Shown here in pieces: positions 24,434 to 36,484 of a DNA stretch of 64,000 nt. Source of the DNA: Stropharia rugosoannulata (taxonomy: Eukaryota; Basidiomycota; Agaricomycetes; Agaricales; Strophariaceae); NCBI GenBank assembly GCA_028532985.1, contig JANCIK010000011.1, positions 372,001 through 436,000 on the forward strand, read 5' to 3'. The first letter of the stretch is position 1. Every line of letters starts with the position of its first letter. The position numbers and the translations under genes are program-made. A model generated the notes under the pieces. The model saw nothing but the letters and a program-made list of their open reading frames with translations, searched no databases and had not been told where the DNA came from.

Positions 24434-25396
24434 ACCATGTTGTCAAGACCATACTCTCCCTTATCCTCTCCACCGCTATCCTCAGCGTCAGCGCCAAGAC
24501 CCACACCGTGCACTTTACCAACAAGTTGCGTGTTTTACATACTTTCTATAACGACGGTGCATAATAACCGGGCGCCTGTTTTCTCTAGCTGTCCATTCGG
24601 CGGCACTGTAGGCAAAATGTCTTATTGACGAACCATCTTTGCTCACCATTCCGACTCTAATATCTATGCCATTTCTATTTATAGCCCACGCTAATCCAGG
24701 GCCCTAACGTACTTTCGACTGGAGGGGACTTTACAAGCAACAGACCGCTGCGCTCTGCAATAGCGTAAGCCTTGTCTCGAATATGTTATTACTCACCGCC
24801 ACCTGCTAATCCCATACAAAATTCCTCAGATACCTCCAAACAGGAAAGTGTGGGTTCAACGGCGAAGGCTGCACACTTATCGAGCTCTCACTCATCAATC
24901 CCACTTCTCCCGGGGGCGGGTCGAGCGCCTACATCTCCCTGATTCCACCGTACGCATTACATTTCCCGTCCTTACTAGTGCAGCGCACTGTGACTGTAAT
25001 AAACAATGTGACTCTGTTGCGGTTGTTTGTATCTAGTCACGCATTCTCCGTGACGTCTGGGTTTGGGTATTACAATCTTACCACGATCGTGGTTGTATCT
25101 GCTATACTGACTCTGGACGTGCGTTGCCATAGGTATTTCAACGGATGTGATGGGGCCAGTGCTGACTGTAAGATGTTTGAGAGAAATTTTGAGTAGAATT
25201 ACCTACCAAAAGTCTATATCGTCTAGGTACCAGTGCTAAGTGCACAACCGCATTCACCAATTCAGGGCAGACCGGCAAGCAGGTCGCGTGCCAGGCAGAT
25301 AATGTGAGTGATGTCCTGTTGCATACGTATAGTAACTACTCAGGAACTGACTCATCCGCAATGAAGGTAAACCTGGCTATTACGTTCTGCGACTAA
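24434..25396 (+). CDS. Small secreted Cys-rich protein; start codon out of frame
   Basis: Eight exons (to 24524; 24589-24607; 24685-24764; 24830-24949; 25037-25066; 25133-25167; 25227-25303; 25367-25396) join in phase. They give a mature protein of about 145 residues with eight or more cysteines, ending VNLAITFCD. A hydrophobic leader (KTILSLILSTAILSVSA) precedes THTVHFTN. The pattern (VHFTN-N-C, GGTPTLI, LSTGGDFTSN, YLQTG-C, SLIPPHAFSVTSGFGY-F-NGCDG) matches an abundant uncharacterised secreted family of basidiomycetes, sometimes labelled glycopeptide. Exon 2 is only 19 bases. The only ATG (24,437) is one base out of frame with the leader and an in-frame TAG lies just upstream, so translation start is broken, or lies in an unseen exon, or the sequence has a one-base error. 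Confidence 0.7.
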
Positions 25397-25740
25397 TAGT
25401 ATGATCAACATCGGTTTGTTCCTTTCTTTGTTGGGCACAGCAGTTATATAAGAACAGATGGTACAAAGGGTGCAACATGTAATTTACGAGCACTATATTA
25501 AGCATGAACTCGAACATATTAACATACACACTTTCTTAGTTTTGAGACTAGATGCTGGCCTCAGTGAGGGTAGTTGACACTAGCAGTATATCTGTAATAG
25601 TACCAACTCAGGAAATGATTCACTCACAACGAAGGTAAACCTTGCCCACACATAGTCGCAGTTTGTTCGTCTACTGTACACGAAACAGTGGCAGAAGAAC
25701 AGATGGTACAGAGGGCGTAAGGCATAACATGTAGTCTCTG
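25320..25740 (+). repeat. Partial tandem duplication of the secreted gene's 3' end
   Basis: The block from ACTCAGGAACTGACTCA through AAGGTAAACCT to AGAACAGATGGTACAAAGGG (25,335-25,480) recurs with changes at 25,605-25,730. The second copy keeps AAGGTAAACCTTGCC but not the rest of the final exon. It would not encode the ITFCD ending. Confidence 0.6.
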
Positions 25741-26099
25741 AGCGTTGTTTTTGAAATCAAAGATAATCCACCTGGAACGTGATCATAATCTAAGCAAATG
25801 AATGGGCATAGTCAGATTCGCTCTACGAGATCCATGAGCTGCTTTATCAATTAGCTGCTTCAATGGAAGAATACACATGGGAGAAAAGAGAAGTGCTGCA
25901 AAACGATATGATGTTAACGAAAAAATATGAACCAACTAGTAAACAGCAAGTAAAGACGTGCAACAAGAAAGCATACCGAAATTAGCGCTCCACGTCAACC
26001 ACCCGTATGCGCAAGCGCACGTTCGCACACCAGCCAGTCTCGGCGCCTCTCCTCCATTACTGGGCGCTCATGACCGGCCGGTATTTTAGCTCCCACACA
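25741..26099. other. Intergenic; no gene recognised
   Basis: No supported coding frame. Confidence 0.4.
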
Positions 26100-28715
26100 G
26101 TTCTGCATCGGCAAGCCCCGCACCTGCATCTCTGCATGCTCGACCCAGCCAAAAACTATACCAACTCCGCCCTAGCGTTCCTACAACCCACCCCCGCCCG
26201 CACCCGCACGGCGCATAGCGAGCACGATCCCGCGCCACTTGGCGAGCGTGCGCGGGCCCGGGACACGACGCGGGCCGACCCAATCGCGCACGAAGCGCAC
26301 CAGACGGGCGTACTCGCTCGGGTCCGTGTCGATATCGACGTTGCATGGCTCCGGCCTGCTTTGGTCTTCCATGTCCCCAGCAATAGCCACATCTCCTTCA
26401 TCCCCCGTTCCGCGGCCCCCCTTCTCCGCTCCCTTCTCCCCACACGCTCCTTGTTTGTTTCCCTACCACCCCCCGGGCAACGCGCGCTTGCAGCATCTCC
26501 ACAACCGGCGCCTGCACGATCACCTGTGCCCACAGCACCAGCACCATGCTCGGGACACTATTGCTTGGCTGCATCCCCGCGCGGGCGGCGGCGCATCTAC
26601 GCGAGGAAGGGTGAGGTCTTGGGGGGCATTGGCAGTGGAAGAAAGGAAGGAGATGTACGCGAGGCAGGTCCGGGAAGTGGGGGCGAGGATCGCATAGAAC
26701 GTCCGCGGGGAGGTTGGAGGTCCTGAGGAAGTAAGCGATGTCGAAGATGTGCGCGGGCCGAGATCGGTGGGTTTCTCAGATCTGGTTGAGGGAGGTGAAG
26801 GGGTGAGTGGATCGGAGGGAGACGCAGGGGGATGTAACAAGACACGATCCTGCGGAGTGAACACGTACGGCCGGGGGGAGCGGAAGACGCTGCGCGCTTC
26901 GGCGTCCTATGCATTGCGTACCGCAGCGGCGGGGGCGACGATCATTTCTTCCATATTTTCCCCATACCCCTTTTCACCACCGCCAAAGCGGTGAACACCC
27001 AAATCAACTCCATGACCATCCCCCAGCGCATCACACATTCCATACAGAGCCTGCAGAAACACCGCATGCAGCGTCCGCGGGTGGCCTACCGCGCCATTGC
27101 GTACCTGGCACGTATGGCTTCGCGAGGCACGCGCGCTGGTACGCGTGGGCGTTTAGGAGCAAGGGGAGTGTAGGGCTGATGAGTCCGTCAAAGCCTGCCC
27201 CAGGATGTTTGTGGGTTAACCAATTCCCTCCCCCCGTAGCCCCCGCCTTGCCTGCGGTACTTGACCCGGCATCAGTGTCAGATGATGCCCGCCTCAACCT
27301 CAACCTCATCCATGGCCTTCCCCATGCCCCATGGCACGCACCACTGCGCCCCGCATATTATTATCCATCCCCAGCGTCATACGTGCCGCCTGGAGCAGTA
27401 TACAGAGCGAGTTCGCATCGGCAACAACGCCGTACAATGGGATGAGGTCCCACAGGAGGAACACCACATCCGAGCGCGCGAACTGCTTAAATGATACGAG
27501 GAATTCGTGATACGAGATCGTGGTTAGCTGAATGCGCGGTGGGGAACGCGGGGAGAGATGAACGCGGGGAGATTGGGCGGGGGGAGTCCATGAGCGAGGT
27601 TGGGGAAAAGAATGAAGTAGAGGAAGAGGGAGAGGCGGATGATGACAACAATGACCAGGAGGAGGGTGAGCGCTGGGGAGAATTTCGCGAGGGGAGGTGT
27701 GAGGTGGGAAAAGGAGAAGAGAGGGGGAGGGTCCCCACACTCGCGTCGTCTGGTAAATCGGCCCGCCACGCCCAGAAGTCCAGCGTCGAGAGTGCATCGA
27801 GGGGCGTCCAGAGCACACAAGGGCTTGTAGCCCTGCAGTCAGCACGGCGTTGTCCATAACCATGCGCCTTCCCGGAGCACGGGCCCACGCGGGCGGCATG
27901 CTAAGGAGGTCCTCTGAGCTTCCGCTGGTCGCCGACTTTCGAGGTCGAGTTCGTGAGCGCTTCGTAAATCGCACTGTCGCGTGCGGAGACACGATGGAAT
28001 CCCTCGGGCCTCAAGGTGTTCTGCGGCGGGCGGGTAAGGCTCGCGAGCCCTACAGAAGGTGCTTCAGGTGATAAAACGGCCCGCGAGCAGAGCGCAGTAC
28101 GTCGCCAAGCAAAGATTAACCTGGCATGTGTCCATGGCCACAAGTATACGGACAACGAGAGTGCCGAGGATGACAGTACGCAGTGGGGCGCGCGAGAGGG
28201 CGTCGAGGGAGCGGTTGAAAGTGATTTCCTGCGATGCCGTGGGGATGGGCGAGGTAACGAAGGTATCGGTGGGCCTGACGAGGTTATGCCGAACAAGCTG
28301 ATACGCAGAAAGTACGAGAAGGGGGGCGTGCAGTGCCTCCGGCACGGAGGAGAGATGCGCATGAAGGAGGGCGGAGAGGGCATTGCTGGCGTGGTCGGCA
28401 GTGCAGACTTTGCACAGGACGTGGAAGAGGAGTACCCAGGGCGGCATACGCGTGCCGTCCTCGGCCTGGGCGACTGTTTGCTGGATGTTGTGTTGGGCGA
28501 GGGTGGGCTGCCAGCGGATGTACCCGTCGAGGGGAACTGCCGGCCTCGGCGAGGGCCGCGTTGAGGTTCAGCCGGTCGGCAGGGGTATGAGACGGGGGCC
28601 TTGGAGTCGCGGTTTAATGTAGTGCGGCGCGGCGAGCGGGCGACTGCGGGCACTGGTCGCGAACGAGCGGGCGACATGGCGGATGCGATGCATCAGGAAC
28701 ACAGCCACACCGACC
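26100..28715 (-). pseudogene. Decayed PPR-like gene, copy 3 (longest)
   Basis: The longest of the three copies. Minus-strand frames contain, in order, a 5' block LMHRIRHVARSFATSARSRP near 28,690; a GTRMPPWVLLFHVLCKVCTA block; LSAYQLVRHNLV; and AMDTCQVNL. A PPR-like ANSLCILLQAARMTLGMDNN follows at about 27,400. Near the 3' end is CNVDIDTDPSEYARLVRFVRDWVG with GPRTLAKWRGIVLAMRRAG. Frame changes break it at several points. The family resemblance (helix-turn-helix repeats, mitochondrial-type Arg/Ser-rich start) is to fungal PPR proteins involved in organelle RNA handling. No intact parent gene is in the window. Confidence 0.5.
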
Positions 28716-29555
28716 CGCGACAAATCCAGCCACAGCCAACACACGGACAAACAGACCTCGGACCCATCAAGTTTCTACTCTACTGCTCGCTACCTCGGTT
28801 GTATCACCTTGTCTGCGAGCGTCACTCTTCGCAGGACGCTCGCTCGAGCCCCGGGAGCTCCGTGCAGCCAAATCCTGGCACCACTGTGCCATATGAAGAC
28901 ATCAAGTCCGTATCGGACCGCGATGCACCTTTATCCAACCTCAGCGTCATGTACGCGTACAGGCAGGGTGCGGCAACGCCAACTCGGTGCGCTGAGTACT
29001 CATAGAGGTAAGTACTTCCCGCCGTACCGTACCCATCGAAGACTTGCGTCCCTGCCAGGCAGCCAAGTCAGTTCGTGTTTTCAGTATAATTTGGCTCAGA
29101 TTCGTTTACTTGGCAGTATATCTTGAGTGCCCTGTGTCAGCCACTACAGCAACAAGTCCTCGACATACATATATTGTCAGCCATGTTCCAAGTCTGTGTG
29201 AACAACATACGTGACTGTCAACAATCAACCGACCGCGCCTCGTAAATCACTCATCTTATGGCCCCCCTGTTCGGTTCGGAGCCCTCGTATTTAAAGGGGT
29301 GATAGGGAACGCATGGCTGCTCCAGCGAGCTGCGCCATCCGCCGCTCCAGTAATTCTTCGCCGCACCTTATGTCATTGTTAGCCGTGTTGCATGTCTGCA
29401 TGAACAACCTACGTGCCTGTGAATCGTGACCCCTGCCGCAAACTCATGCAATTAACTGTGACGCGCTAGTTCAGGTTAGTGCGCACTGACTCGAAGTAAA
29501 ATAATGTGCTCACCATGAAACCGATCGATCTTTTATTCGTTCACGGTCAACGTCC
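28716..29555. other. No gene; one direct repeat pair
   Basis: GCCATGTTCCAAGTCTGTGTGAACAACATACGTGACTGTCAA-type sequence near 29,180 recurs as GCCGTGTTGCATGTCTGCATGAACAACCTACGTGCCTGTGAA near 29,387, with the same spacing of matching words. No coding content is supported. Confidence 0.4.
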
Positions 29556-29559
29556 AGTG

Positions 29560-29925
29560 TAGTGTCCAACACGCTTTACACAGTGAACTCGGCCCTTAGT
29601 CGACTGCGTGTGTCGTTCCAGGTACCAAGTCAGCGCATACGCAGTGGTGAGCTTGCTAGTGGGACGTCTAAGCTCACCTTTATCATCATAATACAGCGGG
29701 CAGGGTGATGCGTCCGTGTCATGGGGCTCGAAAACGATGGGATGTATCCGGCCCTTTGTCGACTGCCTGCGACGGTCTGGCCTGTAAGTGGTACTGAGTT
29801 CGTCTTTGGGATCAATTAACTCACCTGCGCAGGACGAAAACGTCAGCATGTATCTTTGGGAGAAAGTACAAGACGGCTCGGTTCGTGTTGGCGAGCTATT
29901 CACATAAATAACTGGGCCCTACTCA
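29560..29925 (-). pseudogene. Small exon cluster of an unrecognised gene
   Basis: On the minus strand, a possible exon reading NRAVLYFLPKIHADVFVLR (about 29,890-29,830) ends at a GTGAGT. It rejoins in phase after a CAG at about 29,783 to PDRRRQSTKGRIHPIVFEPH, which ends at another GTGAGC near 29,670. A partly repeated third block has ERHTQSTKGRVH. No family is recognised and no full gene could be built. It abuts repeat R2 copy b. Confidence 0.3.
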
Positions 29926-30079
29926 CTGGGCTGTCCGTGTTAACAAACACCTGCATGATCCTCATGCGTGTTGAACCATCCGTCGTCGTCGTCCAAGGAG
30001 GTGGGAAAAGGCCCTGGGAGTTGGCTCGCAGCCAACAGCGCTTCAATGGTCCATCACACTACATTCTAGCCCATTGTAA

Positions 30080-30470
30080 GATTTGTAATGTGTTTGTGTA
30101 AGAGGAGCGACGACTGGTGGGGTCGTCTTGAGGGTAGTTCAAGGCAGAGAAATAAGAGAATAAATGATCGACTAATGTAGAGTGAATTTGACGAGGTAAG
30201 GCTCTATAGACTTATTGCAACTGAGCTGTGGATGGTAAAACGAAGGTGGGTCGTAAATTAACTGCCTAGCTACATGTACACGGAGTCCTTTTATACTGTA
30301 AAAGCATGTATATATAAATAAAATATAGAACTTCTCCTAACTCCTGAGGACCAACCGAGTTCTCTACAGAATATTCTTGCTATTATGCCCGAGACCTAAA
30401 GATATTCCGTGGACCTATACCAAATGGATCTTTTCTGCGCACACGCAAATAGCGCACCTTACACCATGTC
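30080..30470. repeat. Dispersed repeat R2, copy b
   Basis: Similar to 600-945 in the same orientation. It shares GCGACGACTGGTGGGGTCGTCTTGAGGG, GTAAATTAACTGCCTAGCTACATGTACAC and CGCAAATAGCGCACCTTACA. Confidence 0.6.
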
Positions 30471-33400
30471 ATTAGTACAACATCGCGCTGAGCAGCGTAC
30501 AGCTCACCATGGTCGTCACAGCAGGTAACGTGGGCACTGCGAACCGAGTTGTCTGATTGGCGTATGTAGGGTGAGATCAGAGGAGAAGGGAAGACTAGAC
30601 GAGCAGAACAGGGAACTGGAGAATCAGCTGGTCAGTTGCACGGATTAAATATCTTTTCAGATTGGAAATGCTTACCGCCACGTATGAACATAGTAGTGTG
30701 AGGGAAAGACGTAGTGTGTTCACACTACCAAGCGAGAGCCGAATCTGTGGTCCTCCTCCCCGCATCAACCCGCGATCGCGGTCATCTATATATGCACTAT
30801 CCTATCCTACCTCTATCACAATACTCATACTGTTATATTTATGTATGTATACAAGGCACTTAATGGATCTTCCAACTACTACGGTGAACTCCGTACGACA
30901 TATGCTTGTTCAACGAGCATCCTCAGTTTAGTATACTGAGTACTACAAAGGGGTAAGACATGTTCTCGGTCCGCCAAGGTGTATAGATCAATGAATGTCT
31001 CACAAGTATTTATTTACTAGTAACTTGCGCACGTACGATGCTTTCGGCATGTTCGCATGCATCCCGGGTCTGTGCTGCATGCAATGTTCGTGAGTCCAAA
31101 AGCGATTTTACATATTCACCGGTATTTGATGGTCGGCGGGTTTATTCAGTACACAGAACAATGAGATTACAATGGTATATCGCGCAGAAGATTCGGAATG
31201 GCCCACAGGGATGCGGGTATGATACATGTCTTTCAGTTGTCTTTTCCGCATCCTAGGTATTAATGTTTACACTATAGACGCTACATATGCTTCAAGTATC
31301 ACTTGAATAAACATATTAGGAATGTTTACAACAACATACACATTCTCAAACATAATGAATGTCCGTGGGGAAACATCCGACCCGCGTTTTGCATCTGAAC
31401 TTCCAACATATCGCTTTAATTGCCATAGCCTTAACCATCTTGACAAGTTGTCGTAAAGGACGACAGGGAGCTGCTAGCTGCTTCAAAACACGGTGTTTTT
31501 CGAAGCGGAACAAAAAGAGAGAAAGGGAGCACCTGCACATAACTCGGTACATTCCGAACATCTGCACTAGAATACTTGACGGGGCTGCATACACTGTAGA
31601 CCATATGGACAAGTAAAACACCCTCATTCAATAGAAACGGGGAAATACGTGCGGAAAATGAAGGAGCGCTCACCATGCGCTGCCTGCGCACTAATCTTCC
31701 AAGTTTTGGATACTGATTGCGCTAGAGGCCAGTCTGCTGTGCATTATTTGGTATCAGAATATCATGTTATTCTCTAATGTAAGCGATAATTCCACGGACC
31801 TTTTTTTTTTTTTGAAATAAGACGAGAATTCGGACAGGAGGAGGGGGTGTACGTGTCCCAGTACGTTCTGGGATGCGATGTCTACGCAACCGCAGGAAGC
31901 CACTTGGGACCCTCTGACTGGACATGGGTAGCTTATATCTAACTGATAATTACAGTGAGCCATGCCCATTTTGCTGTATGTATGTAGAACGAGTATATCC
32001 ATCTCCTTGTGCTCATGGTCAAATTACCAACTACTTTCACTCATCTCTGAGATGTTTTTTGTACACAAAGGTCACTTATGGCCACTATAGATGACCTATA
32101 CAGTGGAATTTTTAATACATATCGATTTAAACGTGAGCGGCGCAGTGCGCGTTTTACCACAGAAAGCGCGTTCGAGCCGTGTGCACATAAGCGCACTCGA
32201 CGCTGCTGCTTCTAGAGTATACCCTTAAGTACATTGTGGGTGAGGTAAATGTAGCTTGTATGAGCCCCCAAAACCAGCTGGAATCCGGTTTAATTGTATA
32301 TAACGCGGAAATCGTTGTATGGAGCGCTACGCGCAGATAGCTTCCAAGGGCGCAGGGTAAACGAGAAGCTCCGAGCAGGATCCGACGCTTCTTCACCTAA
32401 TGCACAGCCCCAGGTACGCGGGAACTACGGGTTTAATCTGGGTGAATTGTACGAGAAAAGAGGGGGGAGGAGCGGAGCAGTCACCCGCGCTGTGATCCTG
32501 CCGTGGCTTATGTCCGGGTGTACAGATCAACCATGTGTGAGCTCCAACTGGATTACAAATGTAGAGTACATAGAAATACGTTCCTGTGACACTATAATAT
32601 TTCAATTTAAGTGCGCATATCCTATGTAAGTACGTCTGTGCAAGAGGTTCCCCCAACGCAAGGTAAACACCCTTACATATCTCGAATACAGGACTCATAC
32701 TTCAGCTTCATGCGTAGATATTGATGTCTAATGTATTGAGCATCAGAATATTGCGCTCCCCCAATATCTCATATGTACAACGGCGCGCACGCTCAATGTT
32801 TTCGCGTGATACGCGCCCTACGAGCACGGCTGCAGAAAAGCAGGGGACGTAGCAGACCTGGTACGTAGCACATGCCTGATGGCTGCAGCGACACCGAGTT
32901 ATTGGCACGTCCCGCACATGCCAGCGACTCAGTCCGGACATATCAACGCCCCCGAGCTCCTATACACACAATCCTGCCTGGGAGCCTAAGGCAAGCACAG
33001 CTGAGCATTGAGTCCTGAAGGCTCTTCCCCGCGGCGAGAAACACTCGAAATTGATGTTTTGCTACCCATATACGTTCCATACTTACTCACAACGTAGTTT
33101 ACACCGACAATAGAGCGTTTGGGTACACAATACAGCAGACACGATGGATTCTGGCCCCAAGACGAAGTATGAACTTCCCGCAAACGCCCTCTGGCTGCGC
33201 AACTCATAGAACACATTTCTGGGAAGTTTCAACCGCCCTACTGCCGGGGCCGATGTCCCGCGCCGAGCGGCACCCCGCTTGGAGGATATGCATTGTATTC
33301 ACGGGGAGGCGCAGGGCCGACCCAGGTAGGTCGCATACTTACTCTACTTTTTTCCCTCTCCTAATCCTTTGTACAGAGCACTTACGGCTTCATCGCAGAG

Positions 33401-33500
33401 GCGTCCGTGGAACATCTTTCACAGCACACAACACCCCCACTTTGACGGGTATATGTCGATTTTGCGGGGGAAGACCGAAAATGGTGCATAAGGGTAAGAC
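30471..33500. other. Long gene-poor stretch
   Basis: About 3 kb without any frame I could link to a family. A 13-base T run lies at 31,801. This is the side on which the ATG4 copy should continue; no DPH-type block or other ATG4 C-terminal sequence was found in it. Confidence 0.45.
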
Positions 33501-33529
33501 ACTCACCTTGATAGTTCACCTTGATAGTC

Positions 33530-35353
33530 TCGTAATAGATGGGAATCACGCCCTCAATACCCAGTCTAATCCCGAGCAAGATGAGAACGGGCCGCTCGCC
33601 CCAGGATGCGGTATGCTGGCGGCGGAGCACGCGGGAAGCGTCGCCATGACTGGCAGCAAAGACAGGATTGATACAGTGTACCATCGACAGCGAGGGCGAC
33701 CGATAAACCACTTTCGGAAAACGAGCTGACCAGTGTCCTGTACATCAAAAAAAGCAACGTTAGCAACGGTAGAATCAAGCAGGTAGACAGAAATAAACAA
33801 TTAAATCAGTCCACAATAACATGAAATTAAGAAGGAAGAAAATAAAATGATATCAATGAATGAGAAGAGAAGGAGCGGGGTAAATGAAATATGACGCAGG
33901 GAGAACTAAAAATATGATACAAGACACTCACTTGATAGCGCCAGCAGCCACACTGGGCCCGAACCACTGCCCAACGTCTGTGCCCAGCTCCTTGCCAGCG
34001 AGAGCCATTCTGTGTACGCTGAAAGGGGCGTGGGGTGACGGCGTGTCGAGAAATCATGTCAGAATGCGAACATGTGTTGCATATTCCGGAGTTGCCACGG
34101 GATGCGGGGGACGGCGCCAGTCTGAAAAAAAGTGAGTCAACATTCATAAGGGAAGAGGTGCACGTACCACGGCCCAGGTGAACGCCGACAAGGGCGTTGG
34201 CGAGGAGACTTTGTCCCGTACGCAACATGCACCCCCACCCCGTATCAGCGCTCCATGTCTTCTCCCCAGCCCAGGGCCAGACCTTCCTACCCACTGTCGG
34301 GCTTTGATTCTCGTCCAGTGTCGTCGAGCTCACCGAAAATGGCGGAGAGCACGGCGGTAGCTCAACGAGACGGCCATCGCGGATAGGAGTGGGGAGGTGA
34401 GAGCGGTAATTGAGCCATACGCGAGATGTGAAATCAGAGTAGAAAGCAGGTGGCCAAGCAGCACCGGGGTCGGGAGGCGGACGTGGGCCCTTGTTGGTCG
34501 CAGTACCCGTCGTACCGGAAGTGGCACTGCCGTGTCCAGCACTGCTGGTAGGAGACGAATGACCATCAGCAGAGGAGGAGGCAGCGGAGCTGGAAGAGCT
34601 GCGCCAGCTCCCTCTGCGACCTTTGATCTTGCGCTGCGGGGTGGGTGGAGTCGGCGCATGTGGGTCAACTGGTGGACCCTCCCAGCCGGGGTGTTGCACG
34701 CCCAGAAGCCAGATGGGGGCGCCGCAGCGGTCAGGGACTGCGTCCGAGTCGAGGAGATAGAGCATAGCCTTGTCCTTGCCATGCTTCGCGGCGGCGAGGA
34801 GAGCCGCAGGTCCGCTGAATAGCTTGCGGGCAGGGCTAGCATGACTGGAGCTGGAATCATATCCGGAAGGCGATGTTCCACGGGAATGCTGAGCGAGGAT
34901 GGCAGGGAGAGAGAGGTCGGTGGAAGAGGACGAGAAGGTGTGCGCGAACCAACCCGAGAGGCGAGTGGGTAGGTCGCCGATGCGCGCCGAGCCCGACGGG
35001 GCGCCAGTACTTGAGGTGCTGGCATACAGGTTTATGTGCTGCGTCTCAGGCGCAGAGGCGACTGGGCGCTCGGAGCGCGTACGGGGGCGCGGGGACGGGA
35101 TGTTGACGGGGCCAGGGCTGTTGGGCGCTGGTGGTTCGACGATGATCGGGGGTTCATCGACGCCAAAATCGGTTGGGAGGTCGGCCGAGGGCTTACGGTC
35201 GCGGTTTATGGAGAGAAACTTGGAGCCCTTGCGCTGTTTCTGGTCCGGGGAGGCGACAGTGACTGACTCAGACTTGGATCGGTCGCGCTGCGTCTGTTTC
35301 TGGAGAAACCGGGGAAGCTTGGAGGGCGGCGTGCCGGGCGGAGACGAGGCCAT
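33530..35353 (-). pseudogene. ATG4: ATG4-like autophagy cysteine protease, disabled and 3'-truncated
   Basis: Exon 1 (35353-34168) is open for about 395 residues: a Ser/Pro-rich N-terminal region typical of basidiomycete ATG4, then the catalytic block DTGWGCMLRTGQSLLANAL with the active-site Cys. Exon 2 (34121-33932) carries [18 protein letters not shown] and [16 protein letters not shown], but has TGA at 34,056-34,054 where homologues have Trp (ILTWF). Exon 3 (33737-33530) carries GLSVALAVDGTLYQS, then a frame change near 33,660-33,670, then SWGERPVLILLGIRLGIEG and YYETIK. The segment after that, which in the family includes the catalytic Asp-Pro-His, is absent. ATG4 normally processes ATG8. 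This copy cannot, and a functional copy presumably lies elsewhere. Confidence 0.8.
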
Positions 35354-36484
35354 GGTCTGCAGAGAATTAGGGAGGAGCAGATGAAAACGGCATGGACTGA
35401 CGGTTCCTAATCTGCTGCTTCCTGCGTGTCTGTCGCCCGATCTCGGGTCGTGGCAGGCACCTCGCTCGCTCGTCGTCAGATAGTCGTGATGGTCGTCCGA
35501 TGGCGAGTGATCTCGTCGCTGCTGACGCCGGTGAGCTCGTCGTGGTGGTGGAATGGAGTGAGACGGAGATGGGCTCCAGAACCACCCGCCATCCTTCCTA
35601 TTTGGTCTTTGTTTGCCATCGTCCTCAGCCCTTCCCACCCCTCTACCATAAACATACCGTTTCTGACTTCACATCTATCACAGAGAGTTCCATGTTTCTA
35701 TCTCCTGCCAGACTTCTCGTTCAGAGAAGACCTTCAGTTTCAACTTTGAAAAGCCACATGCGTGATTACCAAATGAATAGAGTTGGAATCAAGTTGGAAT
35801 ACACAAGAACTATGGGCTAAGAACCGCTAGAAAGCGAATATATGCCCTTCTAGGTAAATTATTTCCAGATATATGCGCTAGGAAAGACCCACGCAATATC
35901 AAGCCGAAATCCAGAGCTCCCGTATTCAACAGGGCTTCCTTGGTTATCCCTAACTATTAAGTCGCTCGCTATAAACGATATGAACTCAGACATGGGCAGC
36001 AGTGCAATTCCGAGGCCAGGCCATGATATCCGTACATAGCTTCCAGATAAAACGAGAGAGACAATGGAAGTGTATTAGATTGGTATTAGAAGGAGATGAA
36101 AGATGAAAGTAAATCAAACCGCTAACGCCAGATGCAAGCCGATGCGGAGCTTGAATACTGCCGATAGTACGGTATAACTTGAGTCAAACTTGAGCTTGAG
36201 TATTTGTTGGCTCGCTCAAGGCTTGCTACCAGCCGGTTTTTTTTACACAGCTTCATTCCAGTTCAGAGAAACATGGACACTTCCAAAGCTGTACAGCATT
36301 ATTTTACATGACCCGTTCAACACGCGTCGACTTTTATTGCCCCAATTCCCGAAATTTGACAACATAGTTGCAACAAAGTCCGTTAGGTTTTCAAAATGAA
36401 TTATGCAAATATAGTACAGTGCAGTTCTGCCATAGGCAATGAGAGTCTACGGTGGCGTGATATGTCATGGAAATGAGGCGTAAA
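35354..36484. other. Intergenic; no gene recognised
   Basis: The first ~280 bases are the former leader of the ATG4 copy (the frame stays open upstream, without ATG4 similarity). The remainder has no supported feature. Confidence 0.4.

Noticed and set aside
26007..26726. 239-residue plus-strand frame
   Set aside because: It is antisense to PPR copy 3. Low-complexity Pro/Ala/Arg content and similar shadows over the other copies argue against it.
31359..31616. 85-residue frame with a hydrophobic start resembling a signal peptide
   Set aside because: It overlaps two antisense frames of similar size, has no splice-supported extension, and contains a long charged tail without family similarity.
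32986..33216. Minus-strand GSSYFVLGPES-like reading as the missing ATG4 C-terminal part
   Set aside because: Only a few residues resemble the family's S-x-Y-F-V-G block. No neighbouring conserved blocks or catalytic Asp-Pro-His follow.
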